This document shows positions 46,473 through 54,409 of a DNA stretch of 64,000 nt, in pieces. The notes under the pieces are model-generated. The model worked only from the letters and a program-made list of their open reading frames with translations. It was not told the DNA's origin and ran no database searches. The stretch's first letter is position 1, and the number at the start of each line of letters is the position of its first letter. Source of the DNA: an uncultured Pelagibacteraceae bacterium. Lineage in GTDB: Bacteria > Pseudomonadota > Alphaproteobacteria > Pelagibacterales > Pelagibacteraceae. Where the stretch lies: positions 155,774-219,773 of the forward strand of contig CACIHO010000001.1 of assembly GCA_902586485.1 (NCBI GenBank). Direction: 5' to 3'. The position numbers were made by a program, and so were the translations under genes.

Positions 46473-47606
46473 ATGGAATTTTTTATAAATTTAAGCAAAA
46501 GAAATAAAATAATATTTATTTTTCTATCAATTGTGGTTGTAAGTTTTTTTATACAAACAATATCTAAAGGTTTATCCAATAGTTGTGATTTAATGTGGCA
46601 ACCATCTAAATTTTTTTGGGACGGGATAAATCATTATGAATATCAGATGAGAACAGGAGATGTTTTTTTAGGATGTCAACACGGAAGATATGGCCATTTT
46701 TTATTTATTTTTTTATATCCAATAACTCTTCTAGAATGGGAGCAGGCAAAAATTTTATGGATTATACTTAATGTTTTTTTTGCTTTTTTTATACCAATCA
46801 TTCTTTGTAGATCAAATAATGTATCTATTATTTCTACATATTTGATAATAGGAATTTTTTTAACTTGCCACCCTACAAGGATGACACTTAATCTGGGTCA
46901 GAACAGTTTAATGGTGTTATTTTTTTTAATGTTGCCCTTCTTGACAGTTTCAAGTCTATATAAAAACTTTAATTTGATTGCATCAGGTATTTCATATGTA
47001 AAATATAGCACAGGTTATGTGTTATTTTTAAATTTACTTGTCGAAAAAAAAATTAAAAAATTATTATTAACTTCTTTAATAACGATATTTGGCTGGTTAT
47101 TTTATAGCTACTATACAAATAGTCATTTCATTTACAATTTTTTTGAACCACTTAGAATGAATTTTCAAGATAATTATACCAGAACAGGTGACTTGTATTC
47201 GATTATGAATATTTATTTTTTAAAGGAAAATAATGTTATAAATAAAATACTTCAATTAGGAATAGTTATACTTGGAAATATTTATTTTTTATATCAAATT
47301 AAAGATATAAAAAATAAATTAGCAAAATTATCTGTAATTTGTTTCTTACCTTTAATTTTTATGCCGCACTCAAATTATGATTATGTTTTAATGCTACCTT
47401 TGCTTATTTATACTATTAAAAATTATAAATTTCGTTTATCTAAATATGGATTATATTTAACAATTTATTATTTTTATTTTCATAGGATAATTAGACACTT
47501 AATTGATAATGATGTGTTTTATCAATCTGGTATATTTTTAATTTTTACAAGTTTTATAATTTTCTTTGTCAATCATATAAAAAAAAATAATTTAGTTTCA
47601 GAATGA
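46473..47606 (+). CDS. membrane glycosyltransferase of the GT87 (DUF2029) type
   Basis: This 377-aa protein has about ten hydrophobic segments. Between helices it has CDLMWQPSKFFWDGINHYEYQ and LNLGQNSLMVLFFLML, the GQNS motif of GT87 polyprenyl-phosphate-dependent mannosyl- or arabinosyl-transferases. It would move a sugar from a lipid donor on the periplasmic side. It is even more A+T-rich than its neighbours, fitting a variable surface-glycan locus. It overlaps the epimerase gene by 4 nt. Confidence 0.75.
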   Translation: MEFFINLSKRNKIIFIFLSIVVVSFFIQTISKGLSNSCDLMWQPSKFFWDGINHYEYQMRTGDVFLGCQHGRYGHFLFIFLYPITLLEWEQAKILWIILNVFFAFFIPIILCRSNNVSIISTYLIIGIFLTCHPTRMTLNLGQNSLMVLFFLMLPFLTVSSLYKNFNLIASGISYVKYSTGYVLFLNLLVEKKIKKLLLTSLITIFGWLFYSYYTNSHFIYNFFEPLRMNFQDNYTRTGDLYSIMNIYFLKENNVINKILQLGIVILGNIYFLYQIKDIKNKLAKLSVICFLPLIFMPHSNYDYVLMLPLLIYTIKNYKFRLSKYGLYLTIYYFYFHRIIRHLIDNDVFYQSGIFLIFTSFIIFFVNHIKKNNLVSE

Positions 47607-48619
47607 AAAAAAAAATATTAATCACAGGTTCAAATGGTTTTCTAGGCAATCTTGCTAAAGAATATTTTATCCATAATTATGAATTAGTATTTGTTGATTT
47701 ATCTAGTTCAAATGATGCAAATTTTTATAAAGTAGACATAGGAAATTTTTCAGAAATAGATGATGTTATTAGCAAGGAAAAACCAAATATAATTTTTCAT
47801 TTTGCATCTGAAATATTTGATACTCATGACAAAGAGAAAATATATAAAACAAATGTAGAGGGGTCTAAAAATATAAAAAAATCAGCAATAAAAAATAATG
47901 TTGAAAATTTAATTTTTACTTCAACATTTTCACTTTATGAAAAAAATTATGATTATTTAATTAGCGAGTCCGAACCAATTTCATGTAAAAATTATTATGG
48001 AATAACAAAATTTGAAGTTGAGACATTTTTATTGGACACGGACTCTGAATTAAATATTTCAATTTTTAGATGTCCAATCATTGTTGATAAATCTAGAGCT
48101 CACCGTCTGGGAGTGCTTTTTGAATTTTTAAAAGACAATAGTACTCTTTGGATTTTAGGAGATGGTTCTAATAAACTACAATTTGTGTCTGCATCTGATC
48201 TATTTATTGCAATTGAAAAATCCATAAATTTAAAAGGAAAGCATGTCTATAATATTGGGTGTGAAAAAGTTGAGACAATGAAAGAAACTTTTCAATATCT
48301 CATAGATAAAACTGGCTCAAAATCTAAAATAAGACATTTTAATAAAAATTTAGGTCTTCTTATTTTGAAGATATTATCTTTTTTACGTCTTATAAATTTT
48401 ATAGATTATCATAATAAAATTCTTGTAAGTAATATTGTATTGGATATTTCAAAGATTAAAAAAGATTTAAACTTTATACCAACCAAAAGCACCGCTGAAC
48501 TTATGTTGGATGCTCACAATTACTATTTGAGTAATAATAGTGGTAATCAAAAAGGATCAGCTATCAAACCAAAAATGGGATTTTTTTCTGTAATCAAATT
48601 TATTTCAAAAATAATATAA
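47603..48619 (+). CDS. NAD-dependent epimerase/dehydratase (extended SDR)
   Basis: This 338-aa protein has the Rossmann motif ITGSNGFLGNLA at residues 6-17 and the SDR catalytic residues in YYGITKFEVE (YxxxK), with a preceding Ser/Thr in FTSTFSLY. It would convert a nucleotide-sugar used by the neighbouring GT87-type enzyme; the sugar is unknown. The C-terminus is basic and hydrophobic. The next 117 nt hold only the truncated tRNA repeat. Confidence 0.85.
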   Translation: MKKKILITGSNGFLGNLAKEYFIHNYELVFVDLSSSNDANFYKVDIGNFSEIDDVISKEKPNIIFHFASEIFDTHDKEKIYKTNVEGSKNIKKSAIKNNVENLIFTSTFSLYEKNYDYLISESEPISCKNYYGITKFEVETFLLDTDSELNISIFRCPIIVDKSRAHRLGVLFEFLKDNSTLWILGDGSNKLQFVSASDLFIAIEKSINLKGKHVYNIGCEKVETMKETFQYLIDKTGSKSKIRHFNKNLGLLILKILSFLRLINFIDYHNKILVSNIVLDISKIKKDLNFIPTKSTAELMLDAHNYYLSNNSGNQKGSAIKPKMGFFSVIKFISKII

Positions 48620-48645
48620 TATTATAAAAAAATTTACTTATTACT

Positions 48646-48737
48646 CTTGTTCAATTATTAATATTAGCATAATTACTCATGAAATTAACAAATGCCCTCG
48701 TGGTGAAATTGGTAGACACATAGGACTCAATATCCTT
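48646..48737 (+). repeat. 92-bp direct repeat, left copy (tRNA-Leu promoter and 5' half)
   Basis: This segment matches 50822-50913 at 86 of 92 positions. It covers a 48-nt upstream region with the promoter and the first 44 nt of a tRNA-Leu. Similarity stops at the first base of the stop codon of the minus-strand glycosyltransferase gene. The two copies bound a cassette of about 2.1 kb. Confidence 0.9.
48694..48736 (+). pseudogene. truncated tRNA-Leu (CAA), 5' half only
   Basis: The acceptor 5' strand, D arm and anticodon arm of a tRNA-Leu are present (GCCCTCGTGGTGAAATTGG onward), with anticodon loop CTCAATA, anticodon CAA. The variable arm, T arm and 3' acceptor strand are absent; the sequence runs instead into the end of the gpgS-like gene on the other strand. 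It cannot fold as a tRNA. The intact paralogue at 50870 has anticodon TAA. Confidence 0.88.
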
Positions 48738-49957
48738 TAAAGATAAAATTTATTATCTTCGTTGACTGCTTTTTCTAATCTTATTAAAAAATCTGGTATA
48801 GCACTTTTAACTCTACTCCAAGTTGGTATAAATGGAGCATCCATAGGATTTAAATAAAAATCTTCTCCTGCTTTAATTATATTTTTAGAAAATAATTCTA
48901 CAGCCTTTTCTTCAGAATGAGAGTCAAATTTCAAACCATTCATTTCAGCATCGCCTCTATAAGCGTCAATTAAATCAAGTGCTGATCTATAATAAGTTGC
49001 TTTAAGTGATCTTAATTGCTCTCTACTAAACGAGTGACCTTGTGTAGCAAGTTTTTTAATAAAAGTTTTAATTATGTCAATGGACATTCTTGAAAGACCT
49101 TTTTTTTCATTATCAATAGATAAATCCTGATGTTTATGGTCATAAGTATCGGCTAAATCAACCTGACAAATATTTTGAGGAGAAAAGTTTCTTTGCATTT
49201 CCGACAAAATTCCAATTTCTATTCCCCAGTCTGATGAAATTCTTAATTCTGGTAGAATATTTCTTCTAAAAGAAAATTCTCCAGCTAGTGGATATTTAAA
49301 TGATTTCATAAAATCTAAATATTCACTTTTACCTATGGTTTTTTCTAAAGCGTTTAATAGTGGGAACACTAATAGCCTGGCTACTCTTCCATTCATTTTG
49401 TTATCTGCTACCCTAGGATAGTAACCTTTGCAAAATTCAAAATTGAACAATGGATTAACTACTGGATAAAATAATTTTGCTAACATTCTTCGATCATATG
49501 TTTTTATATCACAATCATGTAAAGCAACAGATCTTGCACTATTTCTTGCTATAGACATTCCTATGCAGTACCAAACATTTCTGCCTTTGCCTTTTTCATT
49601 CGGTGCTAATTCTTTTTTTTGTAATTCTTTATCTAATTTTTTTAAATTTGGACCATCGTTCCAAAGTATTGTGAATGGGGTTTCTAATTTTTCAAAAAAT
49701 GTCCATGCTTTTCTGGCTTGTTTTTCGTTAGCTTGATCTAGTCCTATTATTATGTGATGTAGATAATTAGTTTGAGCAATTTCAGAAACAATTTTTGGTA
49801 ATGCATCTCCATTTAACTCGCTATAAAGACAAGGCAATATAAGTTCCATTTTTCTCTCTTTTGAAAAACTTAAAAGCTCTTTTTCTATTTGCTTTGTTGA
49901 CTTTGTTCCAAAGTCATGAAGTGTTGAAATAATACCATTTTGCGAAAAATCACTCAT
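48737..49957 (-). CDS. glucosyl-3-phosphoglycerate synthase-like glycosyltransferase (GT81)
   Basis: This 406-aa cytoplasmic protein has the GT-A features of GpgS: ELILPCLYSELNG near residue 38, GKGRNVWYCIG at 123-133 and the metal-binding DCD at 148-150 (ALHDCDIKTYDRR). The family joins NDP-glucose to 3-phosphoglycerate, giving glucosyl-3-phosphoglycerate. The upstream gene, 11 nt away on the same strand, encodes the matching phosphatase, which supports the call. Mannosyl transfer is a possible alternative. Its stop codon marks the edge of the left tRNA-Leu repeat. Confidence 0.87.
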   Translation of the reverse strand: MSDFSQNGIISTLHDFGTKSTKQIEKELLSFSKERKMELILPCLYSELNGDALPKIVSEIAQTNYLHHIIIGLDQANEKQARKAWTFFEKLETPFTILWNDGPNLKKLDKELQKKELAPNEKGKGRNVWYCIGMSIARNSARSVALHDCDIKTYDRRMLAKLFYPVVNPLFNFEFCKGYYPRVADNKMNGRVARLLVFPLLNALEKTIGKSEYLDFMKSFKYPLAGEFSFRRNILPELRISSDWGIEIGILSEMQRNFSPQNICQVDLADTYDHKHQDLSIDNEKKGLSRMSIDIIKTFIKKLATQGHSFSREQLRSLKATYYRSALDLIDAYRGDAEMNGLKFDSHSEEKAVELFSKNIIKAGEDFYLNPMDAPFIPTWSRVKSAIPDFLIRLEKAVNEDNKFYL

Positions 49958-49968
49958 AATTCATTCTA

Positions 49969-50772
49969 TTAATTTTCGTTTATTTTAACTAGAGCCATTT
50001 TAATCACATCTGCCCAGCCTTCAGGAGATGGTTTATTTGTTATTATTAAATTATTTATAGGAATTTCATCTAAAGTGAATTTGTCATTGAATACTAAGCA
50101 TGGAAAATCACTCTTTTTTAGCATGTCTAAATCATTGTAATTATCACCAACAGCTATTGTTTTTATATTTTTATTATTTTTTTTTAAAAATCTTACAAAT
50201 ATTTGAAGAGCCTTAGCTTTACTAACTCTATCAGTTAAATTAATAACTCTTCCTCCCTCTTGTAAATAAAGATCTTCATTTTTAATTATCTTAGATAATT
50301 CATTTCTTTGGTTTTTAGTTCCCTCAAATACAAATGGAATAGTGTATTTACGATTTAAAGCCATATTTAGTTTTTTATCTTCTAAACCAAAAACTAAACT
50401 TTGTTTTTTATTATTCATTTCATAAACCCATTTGCATTTATTTTGCAGGTTTGTTGGAACTATATTTTTAAAAATATTTAAAAGATCATCCTTTTCTCTG
50501 CTAAGAATTAATTCTTTAGGTAGATCTTCATTAAACAATTCTAAGCCATTAATAGCTGCTCCATTTTCTGAAATAAAAGGTAAATTTGATCCTAACTCAT
50601 AATTAAATTGTAAAATTTCTTTCTCAGTTTTACTAGTATTGGGTATTATAAAAATACCTTTTGATATTAGTTGTTTTAAATAGTCTTTTATTTCGTCAAA
50701 TCTAAACGTATCTCTATGAAGCAGAGAACCGTCTAAGTCAGTAAATATCAAAACTTTGATCGCTTTTTCCAT
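49969..50772 (-). CDS. mannosyl/glucosyl-3-phosphoglycerate phosphatase (HAD-IIB)
   Basis: This 267-aa HAD phosphatase has the nucleophile motif FTDLDGSLL (Asp12, Asp14) and TIAVGDNYNDLDMLKKSD as motif IV, with a C2B-type cap. Family and neighbour suggest it removes phosphate from glucosyl- or mannosyl-3-phosphoglycerate, giving glucosylglycerate or mannosylglycerate, a compatible solute. It heads the two-gene minus-strand operon. About 50 nt separate its start from the right tRNA-Leu repeat. Confidence 0.87.
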   Translation of the reverse strand: MEKAIKVLIFTDLDGSLLHRDTFRFDEIKDYLKQLISKGIFIIPNTSKTEKEILQFNYELGSNLPFISENGAAINGLELFNEDLPKELILSREKDDLLNIFKNIVPTNLQNKCKWVYEMNNKKQSLVFGLEDKKLNMALNRKYTIPFVFEGTKNQRNELSKIIKNEDLYLQEGGRVINLTDRVSKAKALQIFVRFLKKNNKNIKTIAVGDNYNDLDMLKKSDFPCLVFNDKFTLDEIPINNLIITNKPSPEGWADVIKMALVKINEN

Positions 50773-50821
50773 AATTGATATTTATAAAATATTCTAATAA
50801 ATAACAATTTTACTAATTAAA

Positions 50822-50913
50822 CTTGTTCAATTATAAATATTAGCATAAATACTCATGAAATTCACAAATGCCCTCGTGGTGAAATTGGTAGACACAAAGG
50901 ACTTAAAATCCTT
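50822..50913 (+). repeat. 92-bp direct repeat, right copy (tRNA-Leu promoter and 5' half)
   Basis: This is the right-hand copy of the repeat at 48646-48737, with 6 differences. Three lie upstream of the tRNA and three in the anticodon arm, changing CAA to TAA. Here the tRNA continues intact beyond the repeat. Confidence 0.9.
50823..50851 (+). promoter_or_regulatory. predicted promoter of tRNA-Leu(TAA) and nadK
   Basis: TTGTTC, a 17-nt spacer and TAAATA lie just upstream of the tRNA and are also present, with one change in the -10 box, in the left repeat. Because nadK starts 4 nt after the tRNA, this is probably its promoter too. Confidence 0.45.
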
Positions 50914-50955
50914 GCCGCTTGCGGAGTGCCAGTTCGAGTCTGGCCGAGGGCACCA
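50870..50955 (+). tRNA. tRNA-Leu (TAA)
   Basis: A full cloverleaf: 7-bp acceptor GCCCTCG/CGAGGGC, anticodon loop CTTAAAA (anticodon TAA), a long class II variable arm (GCCGCTTGCGGAGTGC region), T loop TTCGAGT and an encoded CCA. It reads UUA/UUG codons, which are very common in this A+T-rich genome. Confidence 0.97.
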
Positions 50956-50959
50956 CTAA

Positions 50960-51730
50960 ATGAACAAACTTCAAATTATTTCTGATAAAAATAGAAAATC
51001 TTTAAGAATCAAAAATTTATTATTAAAAAAAATAAAATCTAATAAGTTTAAAAAAAAAAATCTAATAATAGTAATTGGAGGCGATGGTTTTATGCTTCAA
51101 ACGCTTAAAAAAAACAAAAATTTTAATAAACAGTTTTATGGAATTAATTCAGGAAATTACGGTTTCCTTATGAATAAATTATCATCAAAAGATATTATTA
51201 AAAATCTTCAAAAAGCAAATATGGTTTCAATTTCTCCTTTAGAAATGATTGTCAAAAATAAGAATAATCAAATCAAAAAATCTATAGCAATAAATGAAGT
51301 TTCTGTATTAAGACAAAGTAGACAAGCTGCTTCACTATCAATTAAACAGGGATCAAGAATAATAATAAAAAAATTAGTTTCAGATGGAGTATTAGTTTCA
51401 ACACCGGCCGGAAGCACAGCTTACAATATGTCGGTCCATGGACCAATCTTAAGTCTACATTCAAAAAAATTATCAATTTCTCCTATTAGTGCTTTTAGAC
51501 CAAGAAGATGGAAGGGTAAAATAGTTAATGATAAAATTAAAATTATTATAACAAATCTAAATCCTTCAAAAAGACCAATAAGTGCAGTAGCAGATAATTT
51601 AGAAGTTAGAAATGCAAAATCTATAACTGTGAAAACTAATACTAAAATCAAATTTAATCTTCTGTATGACAAAAATAGAAGCTTGCAAAAAAAGATTAAA
51701 ATTGAACAAATAAGAAGAGAGACCAGTTAG
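50960..51730 (+). CDS. nadK: NAD kinase
   Basis: This 256-aa protein has the NAD kinase GGDG motif (IVIGGDGFMLQTLKK, near residue 39), the NxE-type segment (AINEVSVLRQS) and VSTPAGSTAYNMS. It phosphorylates NAD to NADP in the cytoplasm. The ATG is 4 nt after the CCA of tRNA-Leu, with no room for a ribosome site outside the tRNA, so tRNA processing should release an almost leaderless mRNA. A 45-aa membrane peptide gene follows after 3 nt. Confidence 0.95.
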   Translation: MNKLQIISDKNRKSLRIKNLLLKKIKSNKFKKKNLIIVIGGDGFMLQTLKKNKNFNKQFYGINSGNYGFLMNKLSSKDIIKNLQKANMVSISPLEMIVKNKNNQIKKSIAINEVSVLRQSRQAASLSIKQGSRIIIKKLVSDGVLVSTPAGSTAYNMSVHGPILSLHSKKLSISPISAFRPRRWKGKIVNDKIKIIITNLNPSKRPISAVADNLEVRNAKSITVKTNTKIKFNLLYDKNRSLQKKIKIEQIRRETS

Positions 51731-51733
51731 TAA

Positions 51734-51871
51734 ATGAAAAAAATTAATCCAGTAATTCTAGTAGTCATTATTTTAGTTGGAGGTTTTTGTGCATTTAAAA
51801 TTATGTCTTTTCTGGGTTGTTATGTTCGAATTGAAGATTTTGATGAATGTCGGAAATTAACTGTTTGGTAG
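51734..51871 (+). CDS. small single-pass membrane protein, unknown function
   Basis: This 45-aa reading frame, not in the ORF track, starts 3 nt after the nadK stop. It has KK then a long hydrophobic segment (residues about 6-27), followed by a short tail with two Cys and acidic residues (YVRIEDFDECRK). The tight spacing suggests coupling to nadK. No family is recognised. tRNA-Thr lies convergently 10 nt beyond. Confidence 0.6.
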   Translation: MKKINPVILVVIILVGGFCAFKIMSFLGCYVRIEDFDECRKLTVW

Positions 51872-51881
51872 CAAATAATGA

Positions 51882-51957
51882 TGGTGCCCCCGCACGGATT
51901 CGAACCGCGGACCTATTGATTACAAATCAATTGCTCTACCAGCTGAGCTACAAGGGC
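51882..51957 (-). tRNA. tRNA-Thr (TGT)
   Basis: On the minus strand: acceptor GCCCTTG/CGGGGGC (with G-T pairs), D arm AGCTCAGCTGGTAGAGC, anticodon stem ATTGA/TCAAT with loop TTTGTAA (anticodon TGT), T arm with GGTTCGAATCC and an encoded CCA. It lies 33 nt upstream of no same-strand gene start other than rlmB on its far side. Confidence 0.95.
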
Positions 51958-51990
51958 ATGCGCAATAATTATTAATAATTTGTTAAATAA

Positions 51991-52734
51991 TCAACTCTTT
52001 TTTTTTATATAGCTAAGGTGATGAAACACAATTGCAGCGCTATTTGAGATATTTAAACTTTCAATATCTTCATTAATATTAATTTTAACAAAAAAATCTG
52101 CATATTTACCTGTGTGCTGTCTCATTCCGTATCCCTCTGATCCAAATAAAAGAATGTTATTTCCTTCCCATTTTATATCTGTGAAATCTTTTTTACCTTT
52201 TGTATCAAAACCATAAACCCAAAAATTTTTTTCTCTTAAATTTTTTAATGTAGAATTAATGTTGGATACTTGAAATATATTCACGTGTTCCATACATCCA
52301 CTTGCTGATTTATACATCAGCTTGCTATCTTTGGGAAAATGTCTTTCTTTAACTATTAGTCCATCAATATTAAATGATGCTGCACTTCTTATTAATGAAC
52401 CAATGTTTCTTGGATCTGTAACCTCATCGAGACACACAAATGTTAAATTATTTTTACCTTTAATAAATTGTTTAAGATCTGGTTGATCTAAATGCTCAAC
52501 TTCAGCAACATAGCCATTGTGCATTAATTGTTCTTTAGAAGAATATTTGTCTAATTCTTTTTTAGATTTAAAGTAAACTTTAACATCTTCTAAAATGTTT
52601 TTATTTGGGTTTTTTCTATGAATATTTTTTTTAGATTCTTCAGTCAAAAAAACTCTTAAAACCTTTCTTTTTGGGTTTCTAAGAGCTTCAATAACAGCGT
52701 GTTGACCAACGATGAAAAATGATGATTTATTCAT
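51991..52734 (-). CDS. rlmB: 23S rRNA (guanosine-2'-O-)-methyltransferase RlmB-like (SpoU family)
   Basis: This 247-aa protein has an N-terminal substrate-binding domain (FIVGQHAVIEALRN) and a SpoU catalytic domain with LDEVTDPRNIGSLIRSAASF, LFGSEGYGMRQ and LNISNSAAIVFHHL, the three knot motifs. RlmB methylates G2251 of 23S rRNA; TrmH-type tRNA activity is the alternative. It starts 129 nt from tRNA-Tyr in the divergent direction. Confidence 0.9.
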   Translation of the reverse strand: MNKSSFFIVGQHAVIEALRNPKRKVLRVFLTEESKKNIHRKNPNKNILEDVKVYFKSKKELDKYSSKEQLMHNGYVAEVEHLDQPDLKQFIKGKNNLTFVCLDEVTDPRNIGSLIRSAASFNIDGLIVKERHFPKDSKLMYKSASGCMEHVNIFQVSNINSTLKNLREKNFWVYGFDTKGKKDFTDIKWEGNNILLFGSEGYGMRQHTGKYADFFVKININEDIESLNISNSAAIVFHHLSYIKKKS

Positions 52735-52788
52735 AAATTATTTACTGTTTTATACGGTTTTTTTAATATTTTCCTATTAAATCACGTG

Positions 52789-52816
52789 TTGCATTTGCAT
52801 AAATAAAATATATAAA
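52789..52816 (+). promoter_or_regulatory. predicted promoter of the tRNA-Tyr/tRNA-Gly/tuf operon
   Basis: TTGCAT, a 16-nt spacer and TATAAA lie about 48 nt before tRNA-Tyr. A single transcript from here could cover tRNA-Tyr, tRNA-Gly, tuf, tRNA-Trp, secE and beyond, as in many bacteria. Confidence 0.5.
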
Positions 52817-52846
52817 ACGCATGTTATTTGAAGCTTTATTGAACAA

Positions 52847-52860
52847 GGGGACACTTCCCC
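52847..52860 (+). other. short GC hairpin just upstream of tRNA-Tyr
   Basis: GGGGA, loop CACT, TCCCC ends 3 nt before the tRNA. In this A+T-rich context a stem of four G-C pairs stands out. It may shape the 5' leader for RNase P. It is not a terminator, since no T-run follows. Confidence 0.5.
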
Positions 52861-52863
52861 AAA

Positions 52864-52949
52864 GGAGGGGTTCCAGAGCGGTCAAATGGGGCGGGCTGTA
52901 AACCCGTTGACTTCGGTCTTCGAAAGTTCGAATCTTTCCCCCTCCACCA
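52864..52949 (+). tRNA. tRNA-Tyr (GTA)
   Basis: Acceptor GGAGGGG/CCCCTCC, class II long variable arm, anticodon stem GCGGG/CCCGT with loop CTGTAAA (anticodon GTA), T loop TTCGAAT and an encoded CCA. Confidence 0.97.
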
Positions 52950-52993
52950 TTTAATAAATTTTAGATAACATGGAGTGTTACTCTTGGGGTTGT

Positions 52994-53067
52994 GCGGGTG
53001 TAGTTCAATGGTAGAACGCTAGCCTTCCAAGCTGGATGTAAGGGTTCGATTCCCTTTACCCGCTCCA
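52994..53067 (+). tRNA. tRNA-Gly (TCC)
   Basis: Acceptor GCGGGTG/TACCCGC, D arm AGTTCAATGGTAGAAC, anticodon stem CTAGC/GCTGG with loop CTTCCAA (anticodon TCC), T arm AGGGTTCGATTCCCT and an encoded CCA. It lies 44 nt after tRNA-Tyr and 47 nt before tuf. Confidence 0.97.
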
Positions 53068-53114
53068 AGAAATTAAAATTAGAAGAAACAAAAAAAAACT
53101 GAGGTAGAAACGTA

Positions 53115-54305
53115 ATGTCAAAAGAAAAATTTGTAAGAAATAAACCCCACTGTAACATTGGGACTATTGGTCATGTCGACCATGGTAAAACAACTCTTAC
53201 TGCCGCAATTACAAATGTATTAGCACAAGCTGGCGGCGGAACTGCAGTTGCTTATGATCAGATTGATAAAGCACCTGAAGAAAAAGAGAGAGGTATAACA
53301 ATTTCAACAGCGCACGTAGAGTATGAGACTGAAAAAAGACACTATGCTCACGTAGACTGTCCTGGTCACGCTGACTATGTTAAAAACATGATCACTGGTG
53401 CCGCACAAATGGACGGAGCAATTTTAGTTGTTAACGCAGCTGATGGTCCAATGCCACAAACAAGAGAGCACATTCTTTTAGGAAGACAAGTTGGTATTCC
53501 TGCAATTGTTGTTTACTTAAATAAGGTGGACCAAGTTGATGATAAAGAAATGATTGAACTTGTTGAAGAAGAAATTAGAGAGCTTTTAACTTCATACAAA
53601 TACCCTGGTGATAAAACACCAATCGTTAAAGGTTCGGCTTTAGCAGCAGTTGAAGGTAGAGATGATGAAATTGGAAAAAATTCAATTTTAGAATTAATGA
53701 AAGCTGTTGATGAACATATTCCACAACCAGCTAGAGAAGTTGACAAACCATTCTTGATGCCAGTTGAGGACGTATTCTCAATTTCTGGTAGAGGAACTGT
53801 TGCAACTGGTAGAGTAGAGTCAGGTGTAATTAAAACTGGTGAAGAGGTTGAAATAGTTGGAATTAGAGAAACTAAAAAATCAGTTTGTACAGGAGTAGAG
53901 ATGTTTAGAAAACTTTTAGATTCTGGTGAAGCTGGTGATAACGTTGGAATTTTATTGAGAGGTATTGAAAGAACAGATATCGAAAGAGGTCAAGTTCTTT
54001 GTAAACCTGGTTCAATTACTCCACATACTAAATTTGAAGCTCAAGCATATGTACTTAAAAAAGATGAGGGTGGAAGACACACTCCTTTCTTTACTAAGTA
54101 TAGGCCACAGTTTTATTTTAGAACAACAGACGTTACAGGTGAAGTAGAATTACCAGCTGGTACAGAAATGGTTATGCCAGGTGATGATGCTAAATTCACT
54201 GTTAAACTAATTACACCAATCGCTATGGCAGAGAAATTAAACTTTGCAATAAGAGAAGGTGGAAGAACTGTTGGAGCAGGAGTAGTAACTAAAATTATAG
54301 AGTAA
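53115..54305 (+). CDS. tuf: elongation factor Tu
   Basis: This 396-aa GTPase has the P-loop [10 protein letters not shown], the switch region [25 protein letters not shown] (G3), NKVDQVDD (G4), domain 2 and the C-terminal [12 protein letters not shown]. It brings aminoacyl-tRNA to the ribosome. It lies between tRNA-Gly and tRNA-Trp, an arrangement conserved in many bacteria. The ribosome site GAGG lies about 10 nt before the ATG. Confidence 0.99.
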   Translation: MSKEKFVRNKPHCNIGTIGHVDHGKTTLTAAITNVLAQAGGGTAVAYDQIDKAPEEKERGITISTAHVEYETEKRHYAHVDCPGHADYVKNMITGAAQMDGAILVVNAADGPMPQTREHILLGRQVGIPAIVVYLNKVDQVDDKEMIELVEEEIRELLTSYKYPGDKTPIVKGSALAAVEGRDDEIGKNSILELMKAVDEHIPQPAREVDKPFLMPVEDVFSISGRGTVATGRVESGVIKTGEEVEIVGIRETKKSVCTGVEMFRKLLDSGEAGDNVGILLRGIERTDIERGQVLCKPGSITPHTKFEAQAYVLKKDEGGRHTPFFTKYRPQFYFRTTDVTGEVELPAGTEMVMPGDDAKFTVKLITPIAMAEKLNFAIREGGRTVGAGVVTKIIE

Positions 54306-54315
54306 CTCTATAAAT

Positions 54316-54391
54316 AGGAGTGTAGCTCAATTGGTAGAGCGCCGGTCTCCAAAACCGGAGGCTGAGGGTTCGAGTCCCTCCGCTCCTGCCA
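54316..54391 (+). tRNA. tRNA-Trp (CCA)
   Basis: Acceptor AGGAGTG/CGCTCCT, D arm AGCTCAATTGGTAGAGC, anticodon stem CCGGT/ACCGG with loop CTCCAAA (anticodon CCA), T arm GAGGGTTCGAGTCCCTC and an encoded CCA. It lies 10 nt after tuf and 18 nt before secE. Confidence 0.98.
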
Positions 54392-54409
54392 ATTTGAGCC
54401 AAAAAAAAT

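Noticed and set aside
48694-48770. Whether the left tRNA-Leu copy is a functional tRNA-Leu(CAA)
   Set aside because: After the anticodon arm there is no T arm and no strand to pair with the 5' acceptor; the sequence is the C-terminal coding part of the minus-strand glycosyltransferase.
48646-50955. Classical integrase-driven genomic island or phage
   Set aside because: No integrase, transposase or phage gene lies between the repeats, and the duplicated part is the tRNA 5' half with promoter rather than the 3' end.
52961-53158. Minus-strand ORF of 65 aa over tRNA-Gly and the tuf start
   Set aside because: It is the complement of tRNA-Gly and tuf; a shadow frame.
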